64,000 nt of DNA from Peltaster fructicola (Eukaryota > Ascomycota > Dothideomycetes): assembly GCA_001592805.2 (NCBI GenBank), contig CP051141.1, positions 620,001 to 684,000 of the forward strand, given 5' to 3'. A program made the position numbers and the translations under genes. The notes below the pieces were generated by a model that saw nothing but the letters and a program-made list of their open reading frames with translations, did not search any database and was not told the origin of the DNA. Positions 29,854 to 42,374 of this stretch are shown here, piece after piece. The first letter of the stretch is position 1. The number at the start of each line of letters is the position of its first letter.

Positions 29854-32456
29854 TCACCATTGGCCTACGCCCTCGCCACCGTCGTTGAAGGAGAACGTAT
29901 TATTGTTCGTGCCAAGCAACCAATTGTCAAGTCCACTACCTGACAGCTCACCCATCGGTCCCATTGCCATGTCCATAGCCTGCTCGAAACCCGATCCCCA
30001 ATTAAAGTCTTGTAGCTGGGGCTGTGCTTCCATGGTACCAAGGCTACTGGAATTGTAAGAAGCAGTGTTGTCAGCCGAGACATTGCTCGTAATTTGTGGC
30101 TGCCGGTAGCCCCATTTTCGTTGCGTAAAGTGGACAGCAGGCGTGGCAAAGGTCCAGTCAGCATGGTTATCGGTGTCTTGAGCTTTATCTTGTTGGCCGG
30201 TCGCTACTTGTGACAGCATGTCCAGCGGTGTTCGACCATACTTTTCTCCCGAACCTTGCTGTGTCGCAGTGCCTTCGGTGGCACTCTGTGCCGGGTTGGT
30301 AACACTATCTTTGTGCTTACGATACCATTCCTTGAACAGCTGCATTATTCGGAGTGCCTTCTCAGGTTTGGGGTATGGTAAAGCGAAGATCCTTCCGAAG
30401 TGGTCGACGAGAGCGTCCAAATAGTACTCAATCTTGAGATCCGCATTCTGCAACAGCTTGCCGAGCTCAGAGGCTGGCGTGCTGATTGCAACATGCATCT
30501 TCAAAAGGATGACCAGAGCATAGATGCATCGTACGAAGTACAGAAGTAACGGCAGTGCCAGGACTTCATCTGGCGTGAAGTTGATCATAGTGTCAAGGAT
30601 ACCGTGAGCCGCCTTGAGACAAGCTTCGATGGCGGCGATCTGGTTCTGGGTGAGTGCATCAGACGAGCTGTCGACATTCTTCAAACTCTCTTCCGTGAAG
30701 GGTAGTCGGAAGTCATCGACATTGTGGTTGAAGTGCAGTGCAATCTCATGCAAGTAGAGACTTGTGACGTGCTCGAAGAATGTCAGGCTGGCACATTGTG
30801 CTTCTTCAGGCACTTGCTGCTTCCAAGCCTTCAATTGGTTCTCAAAGGTGACCAAAGCGTATGTGACCTTAGGATCGTTGATACTCAGCTGCGCTGTGCT
30901 GTCGTCCATGAGAAACTGCAGGCCAATGTCCTCGCAGATGTGCTGTATCTTGATATGCTGACAGAGCAGCTTGTCACTTGGGTAGGCATCGGGAGACTTC
31001 TCGAGCACTTCGATGCACTCTTTCATGTATTCTGTCCATCGTACGAGGTTCGGTCTGCGGAGCACCATCGAGGAGCTGTGATTGTCAGTATGATAACATT
31101 GATATTGGTCTGTACCCACGTAGCACAGAGGTAATAGCAGCCTAGCCATGCTCTGCGAGCATCAAGCGCATCAGAGTCTTGAAAACTATGCTTGATCGAG
31201 AAACCAATCTCCGGCTTGGCAAACGGTGTTAGCGGAGTCTTTGTCTTACGAGGATAGTATCTTCTGCCGAGACCGATATCTAGGGCCATGACCGCACCAA
31301 TGTGGATGATCTGGTAGAAATTGGTCTGCTCTGCACGATCCGGAGGCTTATACCAGCCAGCCATGATTAGCATCGCCTGGATCAACTCCAAGGACTTTGC
31401 ACCGTTTCTGACCACGCTGTCTGCAATGGCTCCCATGCTTTCACGCTGTAATGCGTCCTGCAGGTCTCGATTCTGCAGACCTCCAGATGCAGCAGTAATA
31501 ATGGCGAGATACAAGACGGGCTTCTCCTCCAGCACCTGCCTCGCGTCGACACCAGTAGGAAAGACGACCATAGGCAGGTATGGTGACATAGTCTCGTTGT
31601 ATCGTTTGAACAGCTCGGCGCCTTGAACAGGTGAGACGAGATTATTGACCCTAGCCTTGAACTCATCAATGTTCATGTCGTAGAACGCAGTGCCTGACTC
31701 ATGGTTGATTTGCCCTGTTTGCTCAGCTAGGAGAGTCTTCGTCACATCAGCGTGCTCGATGGTGGCATCGTCCATGCGTCGTCGCTTCGGAGCCGTCGGT
31801 CCATGTATGGTGTCAGATGCTTTAGGATGATTGCTTGGTTCTGTTGCAGTCTGAAGACCTGGTGCTGCATGTACCATATTTGGCATTTGACTCGAGGCAG
31901 CAATACCACCCGTCGAATGGCGATGCTCCAGTGCTGCCGTAAGAGCGTCCAGCTTCTTCTCAAGCTCTGCGACCCTGCTGTCTGCCTTCTTCTGCCTCTT
32001 CCTGCTCGGCTGTGTGATGATACAAGCTCGACCCGCCTTAGCACATCTCTTGCACGGTATGTCAGGTCTTTCTGGGTCCTGATCGCAACGAACTTTCAGT
32101 CCGCGACATGCATCGCAGGCTCTCTGGCGTTTGGTATCGTCTTGTCCCACGGCTGCGTCATCGACGGGACTCTGCTGGTTACTAGACGCCTGAGCTACGA
32201 GACCAGGACTCTGCTGTGTAGTCGCACTCGCCGGACCGCCATGCTGCTGGTCTGGGCCTGGGTACTGATAATATGGCTGTGGAGTCGGTTGTGATGATCC
32301 GCCATAGCTCTGGGGTGAGGTTCGTGTGGCTTCAGAGCGATAAGCCTCACTCTGCAGATTCGCACCAGCGAACGTGTTACTGGGTCTGTCTGCAGGGTAT
32401 TGACGCGGCGCAACACCACCGCCGAGTGCTGGATCCAGGGCCAGTCTATTTGCCAT
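29854..32456 (-). CDS. Zn2Cys6 transcription factor with fungal-specific domain
   Basis: Exons on the minus strand are 32456-31120 and 31075-29854 (852 residues) with one 44-bp intron; the splice yields CATSSMVLRRPNLVRW. The N-terminal 110 residues are Gln/Pro/Ser-rich. The binuclear zinc cluster starts KRQRACDACRGLKVRCDQD and continues CKRCAKAGRACI, six Cys in all, followed by basic KRQKK and a short coiled coil VAELEKKLDALTAAL for dimerisation. The central part matches the fungal transcription-factor middle homology region. The C-terminus is Asn/Gly/Phe-rich and activation-like. Its target genes are not shown; the secreted copper-protein candidates downstream are nearby possibilities. The start at 32456 is the first ATG matching the usual N-terminus; an in-frame ORF extends to 32552. 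Confidence 0.9.
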
Positions 32457-32754
32457 GATCGGTGGGTCGGTATTGTGGACGCCGTGATGGTAAGCGGTGT
32501 TGTCGGCGGAATGAAGTTGCGACAAGAGTGGTACCGAAAGCGCTCCAGCCACTTTTATTAGCCACGATAAGTGGCTTGCACATTCATTACACCAACACCA
32601 GCGACGACACAGCTCGGTAAAGTACTAAGATGAAGAGAAAAGCTCAAATACGATGACATGTCAGCGAGTGCGTTGGCTACGGCTCCTGATACGACGCTAT
32701 ATACCTCATTCTCGTCCAAAAAATGCTACACTCTCTATTCTGTGCCTCCACCGT

Positions 32755-34218
32755 TCAGTAGTACTTTGGATGAGCTGGGTCGGTGAAGTCAAAGATGACA
32801 GCCGAGTGAGGCTTTGCGCCACCACGGTTGGCAAACTCTCGCTGGAAGTCGATACTTCGGTTGAAGTTCAACGAGCCATCCTGGTTGATGTCGATGTAAA
32901 GAGCCTTGAAATCAGCTGGAGTGTTGATGATACCGATATCACCCGTCTGAACAAAGTAGTCGGTGACAACGATGTGCTTCTGATCTGGCGTAACCTTGAT
33001 GTAGTGAGGACCAATGGTTGGCTGGATGCTGTCTGGATCGTCCAGACGCTTGACATTATTGAGATCGGAGATGTCAAGAGCTGCGATGTGGTCGGCGGTG
33101 GTGAGGGTGAAGTATGCGAACTTGCCGTCGGCCGTGATGTCTGAGTAGATGGCAATGGTATCGCGAGCCTTTGGTCCCAGATCGTAGAGGAGCTGTGCGA
33201 CACCTTGCTTACCCTGAGCATCAGTTCGGAATGGGTAGATGATCCAGACCTGTCCGAGATGGACAGCAGTGGCGATTGCGGCAGACTCCGGGTTACCTGG
33301 GATGAACTTGACGTCCTGGATACCTCCGCCTTGTGGAATAGTGATTGTGTTGATGATCTTACGGTCGGCAAGAGTCCACAGGCGAAGTGTGTCGGCTCGC
33401 TGAACACCAACTGTTGGCTTGAGGATGGAAGCTGGGACAACGAAGTCAGAGGTGAGAATAAGGCCCTTCTCGAAGTCGATTGAGAGACCATGTGGAGAGA
33501 ACTGCTTGTCAAGGATGCTGAGAACGCCCTCGGTATCTTCTGGCCATTGGTGGATGATGTTGTACTCTGCGTCTGTCTCAATAAGACGGCCCGGAGAAGT
33601 TCCAACAGCTGAGCCCATGTATGTTATGAAGAAACCACCGTCTGGCTTGGCACGAATCTCATCAGCGATGGATGCGAGCAATGCACGGTCACTCTTCTTG
33701 AAAGTTGGGTTGTATCTGTGTTGTGTGTCAGTCTCATAAAGTTCAGCGTTGTGAAGAACTCACGGATCACTGCTGTCGAAGTAGTATCCTGTGTCCTGTG
33801 TCTTCAGGAGAGACAGAAGTCCACCACCCCAGATAGTCTTGCCATCAAGGGATACGCCCAAGTGGTGAGGGCTGTTGCCACTGCTTGGAACATCTACAAC
33901 CCGCAGGAGGGTACCGAAAGTGTCGTCGTCGAGACTATAAGAGGCAAGGAAGTCGGCGTGTTCGTTGTCACCAGCACCGGTCCAGAAGTAGCCAATCTTC
34001 TTTGGTCGAATGTTGCTACCGGTCCATGGTGGAGATGGAAGAGCTGGTGTTGGCACCTGCAGGATAGGAAGAGGTGGAGCATTGCTCGACAGTGGCTCAG
34101 TCACACCTGGGATGGATGGGATCAGAGGATCGAGGTGGATTTGTGGCTCAGGCTTTGGGTTTGGAGCTGCAGCAGCTAGGGCTGCAAGGGCGACCCAGGC
34201 GAACTTCGAAAGAGACAT
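32755..34218 (-). CDS. Secreted selenium-binding protein 1 / methanethiol oxidase family protein
   Basis: Exons on the minus strand are 34218-33764 and 33715-32755 (471 residues) with a 48-bp intron. The start MSLSKFAWVALAALAAAAP is a clear signal peptide, followed by a Pro-rich stretch. The body has the SELENBP1/MtoX propeller pattern: SPHHLGVSLDGKTIWGG, QFSPHGLSIDFEKGLI, LTSDFVVPASIL, GGIQDVKFIPGNP and GPHYIKVTPDQKHIVVTDYF, and near the end KPHSAVIFD. The conserved His residues (PHH, PHG, PHY, KPH) correspond to the residues proposed to hold metal in this family. Relatives oxidise methanethiol or act as copper proteins; most eukaryotic members are cytosolic, so secretion is unusual. Enzyme activity is not proven by sequence. 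Confidence 0.83.
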
Positions 34219-36049
34219 GATAGAAGGGGATAGAGTGCAGTAGAGGCTGATCGATGAGTGTAAACGAGATGGTTTGAGCAAGTTTGCGGTTTTGCGGGTG
34301 TACTTATACCTGTTGGTCGTCCCTTTCGGATGATCATCCTCAGCTCAAGCAACGAGTACGACCAGTCGCTGAAGGCGTGATCGTCAGGAAGTCCACCTAC
34401 TGCAAGATCCAGCACCCAGCATCCCGTAGATGTCTGGACGAAACCGGTCAGGTGGATAGAGGCAAACTCTATCCTCACATTTGCGGCATCCAACTTCTGC
34501 TAGGACTGATCAGACCGACGACACAGCTATATTGTGCACAGGATCGGAGCCAACTCCATTTCAACAAGCATAGCGGAAGCAGTATTCCCAGTCATCGGCC
34601 AACCCAGCCTTGTCCATACCGCTCGAAGTCCAGTAGGTGAGCCGTTCGACAGAGCTCCCAGAGCACATGCAGACATCGCGGGCTTGCTGAAGTGAAGTTT
34701 GCAGATGGCGATATTGCCGATCAGCATGCAACTAGAGATGCTCCCTGTGAGAAGCTAGCGGATCAGTAGAGCGTTGCAATGTCTCAGAGACGTTGATGTT
34801 GGCATATGTTGGGCCCAAGCAGCGCTCAATGGCTGGAGGATGTGTAGCATCCATGGCGGAAGCCAGCATCGTACATCTGCTTGTACATCCTTGACGCGAT
34901 CGTACTCAATCGTGAGTATGTACGCAGCGAGAGGCCATGGTCATACCGGGTGGCGTGGTGTTCACTCCACATGAGCAGGTCTCCAAGACGGTCAAGCTTC
35001 TACCACAAAGCACAGGCTTCGACACCACCGGTTGATGCTGCGACCAAGTAGGGTAAGGAGCAATGTCGCCTTCGAAGGCAAATCCGGATCGAGGATTGCA
35101 GTGCTCACTGCCTGCTTCGCAACACCAACGATGTGATACTGATGCTTTTGCCAAGACGGTCCGTTCTGCACATTGCCATACTGCTACCGGCGTGTTGATA
35201 CTGCCAAGATCTTGGAAGCTTCCTTCAGAGATGAAGTGTGAATTGGCAGTAGAGACTAAAGCCAGGCCGCATACACCATCGTAGACCCTGAGTATGTGTT
35301 GAGAATGAGATTGGCTGTCGCTGCTTGTAGCTGGCGGACCGTGAGGATCTTACAGAATGGCGACATAACGCCCAGCCATGACTCTATGCATCTCGGAGGG
35401 TGATTCCTTTCGAGGACGCAAGCCTGGCGCGCTGATCGACCCTCGTTCCTGGTTAAGCTTCATCGTTTGAGTTGTCGACCCTGCACATCTCATGCTGTCT
35501 CTTGTCCTGATGGATTTCGGTGCTGTCGATCACCAGAGCAGGATTTGTGCTGTTGGTTCCAATCTCGTCTATGGGCGAGCTCAGCAGCTCCATGCTGTAG
35601 GTAGTCCTACATGTACTGTCTAGACGGACAATCCAACAGACTGGCGCTGTGCGTGTATCGAGAACACTCGTAGACTATTGGTGGGACGCCTTGACGGCAT
35701 CTTAAGAACGCTCGTAGCGTCTCTGACGTGATTCGGCCTGAAATTGCCAATGTTACATTCTTGAGCTTCGTCGCAGTTTTGACATCGCAGCAGTCACATC
35801 AGTGTGAGGCCGCAAGCTTCGTGTGCTGACTCGACTTGTCGAGATGATGGTCCGGCACGGACATGGGTGCTTGCGCGAAATGACAAGGTGATGGTGTTTG
35901 TGATGAAAGATGTGGTCGAATGTTGATCGCGTGGGGGCCGAAACCTGCCTCACTGAAGCACTACCCACGAACAGGAGAGGAATTATATTCTGGCTGATAT
36001 TGCCCTAACTATAACATGATTGCTTGCTTATGCTATCCAAAGCGTAGCA
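34219..36049. other. Gene-free stretch, 1.8 kb
   Basis: Only short overlapping frames on both strands; no homology, splice-supported gene, tandem repeat or transposon trace was found. Base composition looks like its neighbours and it is not obviously AT-rich, so there is no sign of strong RIP. It contains the promoter of the secreted selenium-binding gene at its left end and the 3' flank of the oxidase at the right. Confidence 0.4.
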
Positions 36050-37951
36050 TCAGTTGAAGTAATGGTTTACGAGCGGATCATAAGATGCGTTACCATAAGC
36101 ATCACCTCCATACGTGAGATAACCGCTGACATATGGTTGTAGATGTGCAGTGATCTCTGTCGCATTTCCCATCACCCACACAGTCTGCATGCCCTACGAG
36201 CTATTAGTTAGAGTCATCATCAGTCGATGACTGCGGCTCACCATGATCATGTGTTGTAGGATATGACAGTGAATCATCCATACACCAGGTACATCGACCT
36301 TCAATCTCCAAGCACGCCAGCCTTGTGGTACATGCTCTTGAACGACGTCCGGATCTCCCAATGCATATTCGAACAGCATAGTCGTGTCTCTCTTGACAGG
36401 AGTGTAGGTCTCGAATTTCCCTTCGTTCAAAGTGGCGTTATACCCGCCTGGTCCACTGCCAAGATCCCAGATATGGCCACCATGTATATGCCATGGATGA
36501 GCATCATATCCTCCTAACTCGTCTGTTGCTTCGTTGATGAGGACGATGTCGATGACCTCACCGACTCTTGCTGCATAGACATTTAGTTCTGGGTCCCAGC
36601 CACCATACTGCGATACAGAAAGATTATAGTTTGGAATCGCAGCCTCTCCCTGCTCAAAGATGTTGACAAGATAAGGCTGGTCCGATCCTCCCGCGGCTAT
36701 GGAATTGTGCTCCGTCCATGTGTGGTTGTTGACAGACCAGTAGGAACGATCAGTCTGGAGGCGCACTGAGGTAAGGTATACGGTCCTGGTCACTTCCTCA
36801 CGAGAAGGAAAGCCATTGTTCTGCAAGGGTTGCAACGTAGACTCAAGCCAGTCCCAGGGACTCCGTGGGAATGACAACGGACTGACAGCAGGAGGCGATG
36901 CTGGTGCTTCTGTGCTTTGGTTCATGAGATGCAGCTCGGTACTGACGTATCTCAGTATGGCATAAGACGTGATGTTGATTGGTCTGAATCTTGACTCGAC
37001 CTGGATCCAGAAGTCCGTTTTGTTCAGCGCTCTGAGCTCTTGCACTGTCTTGGTGTGAAGCAAGAAGTCATATCGTTGACCTGCGCCGATTTGAACACGA
37101 TCAACAGGAGCTGGTCTCGTGTACTGTCCATCCGCTGCAATGATGCTGATGTTGTCATGATCCTCAAAGCCATACACAGCATAGCTCAGAGCCATGCCAC
37201 CAATGGCGCGGAACCTGTACGTCCTCCCAGGCTGCACTTCAATGACTTCAGGTCCGCAGGATGAAGTAGTGTTGCTAATGTATTGAGACCATGGTTGAGG
37301 AGCGAGACTGGCGTTGCCATCGAGACCAGTATATCCCTTTCCATTCACCAATATTGTCTCTGCCTCTCCAGGCCAGATGAGCTGTGGTTGATTGCGCAGT
37401 GCTGCGATGACGTCTCCGTCAGTTTTGTTGAATGTCTCTGACAGTAAAAGTATCTTCTCATCGTCGTACTTGTACGGAGTTCTTCCCGATGCTTCCTTGA
37501 CAATAAGACCTCCGGCGACTGAGGCTGCTTGAAAGTCGACATGAGAGTGGTAGAAGTAAGTCCCAGCTTCACCAATGTCTGGTCTGATCTCGTAATCAAA
37601 GAAATGCATGGGAGCGACCGGCCACTGACTGGCCTGCGGTGTGCCATCGGAGAAAGGTGCAACAGACTGGCTCAGACCGTGCCAGTGCATGGTCAAGTTC
37701 TGGCTTGGCATGTCGTTGTACACACGAACCCAAGTGGTCTCGTTCTCTGTCATGTACAGAGTAGGACCCGGCGCTGTGCCGTTAACCAAGGCTATTGGCT
37801 TGTAGCGACATGCTTGCGATGTGAGCTCGTACGTGATTCGGAGTACATACTGAGGCGTGAAGGCAGGGTCATGCCGCCATAGTTGCTTGCATAGAACAGA
37901 CCCGAGCAGTGACAGGAGGATGACTGATTGTGATAGCATAGTTGTGAGCAT
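36050..37951 (-). CDS. Secreted multicopper oxidase (ascorbate-oxidase/laccase-like)
   Basis: Exons on the minus strand are 37951-36242 and 36193-36050 (617 residues). The 48-bp intron falls just after the last copper-binding motif; without splicing the protein would stop early and lose a conserved tail (VWVMGN, PYVSGYLTYGGDAYG, NHYFN). A signal peptide is present (MLSQSVILLSLLGSVLC, start at M1 or M5). All four copper motifs are seen: HWHGLSQ, YFYHSHVDFQ, HPWHIHGGH and HCHILQHMIM; the residue after the HCH cluster region is Met, as in enzymes with an axial Met ligand. Many N-glycosylation sites (NLT, NKT, NAS, NTT) suit an extracellular enzyme. The closest named types are fungal ascorbate-oxidase-like and Abr1/brown1 pigment oxidases; the substrate is open. 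Confidence 0.93.
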
Positions 37952-38971
37952 GGAAGAGATGATATTGACAAGATGGAGTTAGGGAGATGCTCTGCAGCAG
38001 CCACGGCGGCAGGGTGATCCTTAAACTTCTCTTCAGTCTCCCCGAAAGGCCGAGCTATTGCAAAGCATTCGCGACTGATATTGCGAAGCGTTAACAGTCC
38101 TAGTCGACTGTCGGTGCAAGAGCTGCGTCGGACACCCTTCGGGGTGACAGCGTGACTCTCCAGCGTGACATGCCTAGGTTGGGGATGAGGATGCCATGCC
38201 GCGTGTGACAGATACCGCGACTGTGGTCACCACTCTCCCTGAGAGACACTGTAGCAGTGCAGCACGATGTGCAAGACGGAGCCTACCCTACCCAGGCCGG
38301 GCAGCCGGGCCGCTGGCGAAGCTGAGGCAGATCGTAGCCCGCGGTCTTAGCAGTTGCCTCTTTCGACATACTCCAGGACTTTCTATATCAGTATTTTGCC
38401 GTCTGAACAGATGGCTCGTGGAAACTAAGCTCGTATCGGCTTGCGAGCGTATTCGCATGCCATGCTGCCGTGATTGCTGTGACTGTCTGCTGTGACATCT
38501 CGAAAAGACGAGCCCGAGTGCTGCAAGCTACTGCGTAGCTGCGATCGACTGACAATGACATAAGGTCGCTGACAAAGAGCAGGATCGCTTTGAAGCAGAC
38601 AGCATGTTTGTAGGAATGGACCCACCTGATTCTTACATTATTTGCCGCTCCGGCTAAGTCGTGCTCATCGCTGTGATTGGTCAGTCGGGACTTCGCTCTG
38701 GAGAAAGGCCAGACGATCGTCACACCCGAACAGTGCGCATTCATCAGCAACCACCTCGTGCCGTCCGTAAACACTGCCCCAAGTCCTGGGGAACCATATG
38801 GAGCCTGGCGCAACGGCTGCAAGTCCCGTTGTAGAAAGCTAACGGGTCGATCCTCACGACGTAGTGAGGCTGGGACGAGATGTCCAACAGTGATAAGTAT
38901 CTCGCAATGAGACGGCCAGACCAGGCCACGAACAAGCCTTCTCTAGAGCTTCTCCTACAACCATTCAGACT
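37952..38971. other. Intergenic between multicopper oxidase and FAD monooxygenase
   Basis: About 1.0 kb between divergent genes. It has a GC-rich patch with repeated CCGGGC around 38300. No gene was supported. Confidence 0.4.
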
Positions 38972-40492
38972 ATGTCAGTATCCCAACAGAGAAAGATCAA
39001 TGTCGCGGTCATCGGAGGCGGGATGGGCGGTCTTTGTGTTGCCATAGGACTGCTACAACATCCTCACGTCAATGTGCAGATTTATGAGGCAGCGCAGAAG
39101 TTTGCTGAAATTGGAGCTGGTGTTGCGTTCGGTCCAAATGCTCAACGAGCTTTACAGTTGATCAGTCCTGAGACCGAGCAAGTAATAGACATCAGACTGC
39201 CTCTCAGATCACGCTCATTCCAGACAGGCATACCTTCGTCAAGCGACACATCATGCCTCGAAAGAAACAGAGAAGATCTGGTTCGAGTTCAGGTTTGGTA
39301 CGCCTTCGAGAGATGGCGAGCTGATAACTGCTCCTCGCAATGAGACCGGACAAACCACTGTTCACCGAGCGAAGTTCTTAGACGAGTTCATCCGGTTGAT
39401 CCCAGAGAAACTGGCCCACTTTGGGAAGAGGTTGGATCGTCTTGATGACAAGGGTATTGGCAAAGGTGTCGAGATGCACTTCCAGGATGGCACTACAGCA
39501 ACTGCCGATTGTGTCATTGGAGCAGACGGTGAGAGAACAATGCGTGCATGGCTACCAAGACTAATGTATACCAGGTGTCCACAGTGCTGTAAGGAAGCAT
39601 CTTCTTGGTGCAGACCACCCAGCTTTGAGTGCTAAGTTCTCTGGCTGTGTCGCTTACAGAGGTAAGCATTTCCGATGTGGTGCTGCACCAGAGCTGACGG
39701 AATAACAGGCATCATCTCAATGGAGAAGGCCACTGAAGTTCTTGGCGAGCGATATGCGCAGACCTCGACCATCTGGTGCGGAAATGATGGAAACATCACC
39801 ACATATCCAATCGACCACGGCAAGATGCTCAACATTGCTGCTATCGGCGCTAACTATAAAGACTGGGAAGGTGCCTGGGTCCAGAACATTGGTGTTGAAA
39901 AGCTGAAGCGAGACTTTGCTAGTTGGGGAGCGAACGCACAGAAGATCGTGGGCCTTCTGGACAATCCCGAGACACTGGCGTATTCCATCTGGGATCTGCC
40001 TTCTGCTCCAGCATATTGGCGTGGCAACGTCGTCATGATGGGCGATGCAGCACACGCATCGGTAAGTACTGAGACTGTATCAGCAGCAATGCTGACGAGC
40101 CTTGCAGACTCCATTTCAAGGTCAAGGTGCCGGTCAAGCGATCGAGGTATGTTGCTTAGCAGTGGCTAGAGCTGTATGTGCTGACACTCACGCAGGATGC
40201 TTACGTACTCGAGTCACTGTTCGAAGTCATCAGTGAACCAACAGAGATCCCCAAAGTGTTCCAAGCGTACGACAAGGTTCGTCGATCAAGGACACAGCGC
40301 GTAGTCACGACCAGTCTGGAAGCAATCGAAATTGCCGCTCTCCGAGCGCCTGGAATTGGAGCCGACCTCGAGGCGCTCAGAGACAATCTCAACTGGAGGA
40401 TGGACTGGATGTGGCACAGGGATGTGAAAGGAGAGCGGGACGAAGCAGTAATGTACTTTGAAGAGCTTGTTGCAGGTCGGGACATCGAATAG
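38972..40492 (+). CDS. FAD-dependent monooxygenase, salicylate-hydroxylase-like
   Basis: Six exons: 38972-39181, 39228-39528, 39575-39661, 39709-40061, 40108-40146 and 40196-40492 (428 residues), all introns 46-49 bp and in phase. A class A flavoprotein monooxygenase that would hydroxylate an aromatic substrate using NAD(P)H and oxygen. Motifs: NVAVIGGGMGGLCVAIGL (Rossmann FAD site), EIGAGVAFGPNAQRAL, DCVIGADGVHSAVR (formed across an intron) and MMGDAAHASTPFQGQGAGQA (FAD/ribityl contact, spread over three exons). The length fits the salicylate 1-monooxygenase subfamily; the substrate is a guess. Neighbours with secreted oxidases suggest aromatic metabolism but do not show it. Confidence 0.92.
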
Positions 40493-40532
40493 ACGACCTT
40501 CAGGCCGTGGCGGCGATAGCATGTTTAGCCGA

Positions 40533-42208
40533 TCATAATGCTCCTCCAACTAATGTCACAATCCACATCGCCAGTCGAACATGCAGCCCAACTCTTCGTT
40601 CAGTCTTCGTGAAGTCAATCAGTTGCATCGGAGTTGCATGCTTCTGCAAGTGCTCCACCTCTTCGCCATACCGCTGCTGCAACTTGGGATTGCTAGTGAC
40701 CACAAGAGCGTTCGCCTCGAGGTCGAGGGAATAGCTTCGCTTAGTGTAGTTTGAGCTGCCCACGAGGTTGACGCTGGGGTTTTGCTGACCAGGTAGAGTG
40801 ATCCAGATTCCTTTGGCATGGTAGGTCCACCCTCCAGGCGTGTTGACAGTGCCTTTTCGCCATTCCTTGACTTGCACCCTGTCAGACATGCCTTGCTTGG
40901 CCACGGCTTCCACAAATCGCCGGGATAGCAAAGTATATGCTGCAGGTAGCATGCCACTGACACCCTTGCTCCCGTAGAAGCCGTTTGCCCAAGGAGATGC
41001 ACCGATGACAGTGGCTGATGACGGGTTGGAGTCCAGTAGTAACTTCCTTACATCAGGTGTCATATTGAAATAGCCAGCGGTAAAAGTCCATCTTGAGCCA
41101 GCGAATTGTGGAGTTGCCAATCTCTGCAACACTTTCGTAATAGCTGGTAGCTCAGTCGAGGTGTCAGGCTTCAGCAAGGGTGTCAATTGTAGGAGAGGGT
41201 ACACTACTGTGTCTGTCGCTGTGGCACTTGCCAGTCTGGCTTTCGTCTTGGCAAACAAAGGACGTAGTGCGTCAGTAGCTGCCTGCCTATAGGCCTCCGC
41301 ATCAACAAGCGGCGCCGGTTGAACGTTGTTTGATGGCCATGACAACGCAAATCCACTTTCGGCCTCCTTTTCTGGCACGACATTGTAGCTGAGCTGACAT
41401 ACAGCATTATGCACTTCTGCGAAGTAGTCCGTGACCATGGCAGACTTGAAGACATGGTATCTGTCCTGGCGGTTGGTGAAGTAGTCCTCAGATAGGTTCG
41501 CCCCGGACATGATGATCTCATCGTCGATACCGTATAGCTTCATATGTTGGAGTCCCCATCCTTCGTTGATGCGTTTTGGAAGCATGGACTTCTTAAGACC
41601 GACCAGATTAGGTGTGTGGAACATACGAATCTCAACACGTTGTGGGCCGAACTCTTCGACCAGAGGAGTGAGTAGACTGGCACACGATGGTTTCGGTGCC
41701 TCTCTGGTGCCACGTAGGGCATCTGTGAGTATTGACACCTTTAACTGTGATTGTCTTTGCAGCGCTTCTTGGAGTGTGCCAATCTGTCAAGAATAAGAGT
41801 CGAGCTTTCATCAGTCGAGACGGTACTCACGAGCTCTGCTTCGCTCTTACCGACATAGAGTGTTGACAGAAATATCCTTCGTTGAGCACCAGCAATCTTG
41901 TGCTGTACCAGAGTCAGCACGAACAGGCTACCACAAGCATTACAACATACCTTCAGCGCTGTATAGAAGTCAGCCGGTGACTCTATGACCTCGATATCGT
42001 CGCCATCGATGTCAAAACGAGGTGCGATCTGATCAAGATCGTCCGTGATTGTAGCTAACGATGCAGTAGAGCTCTGTACATCGCCCTTGACGTCGTTCAA
42101 GCCATGATGTGTTGTGACTGGCCTTCGCTGAACGGCGACCTTCGCACGGGACCGGATAGTGAATGCCTTCCGAGGCCTCAAACAGGTTGAGGTTCGACTC
42201 AATATCAT
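40533..42208 (-). CDS. PGS1: Phosphatidylglycerophosphate synthase PGS1
   Basis: Mitochondrial CDP-diacylglycerol:glycerol-3-phosphate transferase, the first committed step to phosphatidylglycerol and cardiolipin. Exons on the minus strand are 42208-41951, 41902-41831 and 41783-40533 (526 residues). The N-terminus is Arg/Thr-rich (mitochondrial leader). Family landmarks: FYTALK, AGAQRRIFLSTLYVGK, VSILTDALRGTRE, then two phospholipase-D HKD motifs, HMKLYGIDDEIIMSGANLS and HAKGIWITLPG with GSSNYTKRS. It shares a 166-bp divergent promoter with NDUFA12 and is convergent with the monooxygenase (40 bp apart). Confidence 0.95.
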
Positions 42209-42374
42209 CGATGGATCATGTTGCTCGTTGCTACATTATAAGGAGTGAGGCTCAGACATAGTTTAAATGTCCGAGTTTCGGATTCCTCTCGGAGTACATC
42301 TGTAGCTGCAAGTCTTCGACATCACATCGAAGCTTGCCATTGAGCACTCACGTCGCGACCTCTCGCAGCACAAG
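42209..42374. promoter_or_regulatory. Divergent promoter, PGS1 and NDUFA12
   Basis: Only 166 bp separate the two start codons, so the genes must share promoter sequence. No named motif is claimed. Confidence 0.5.
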
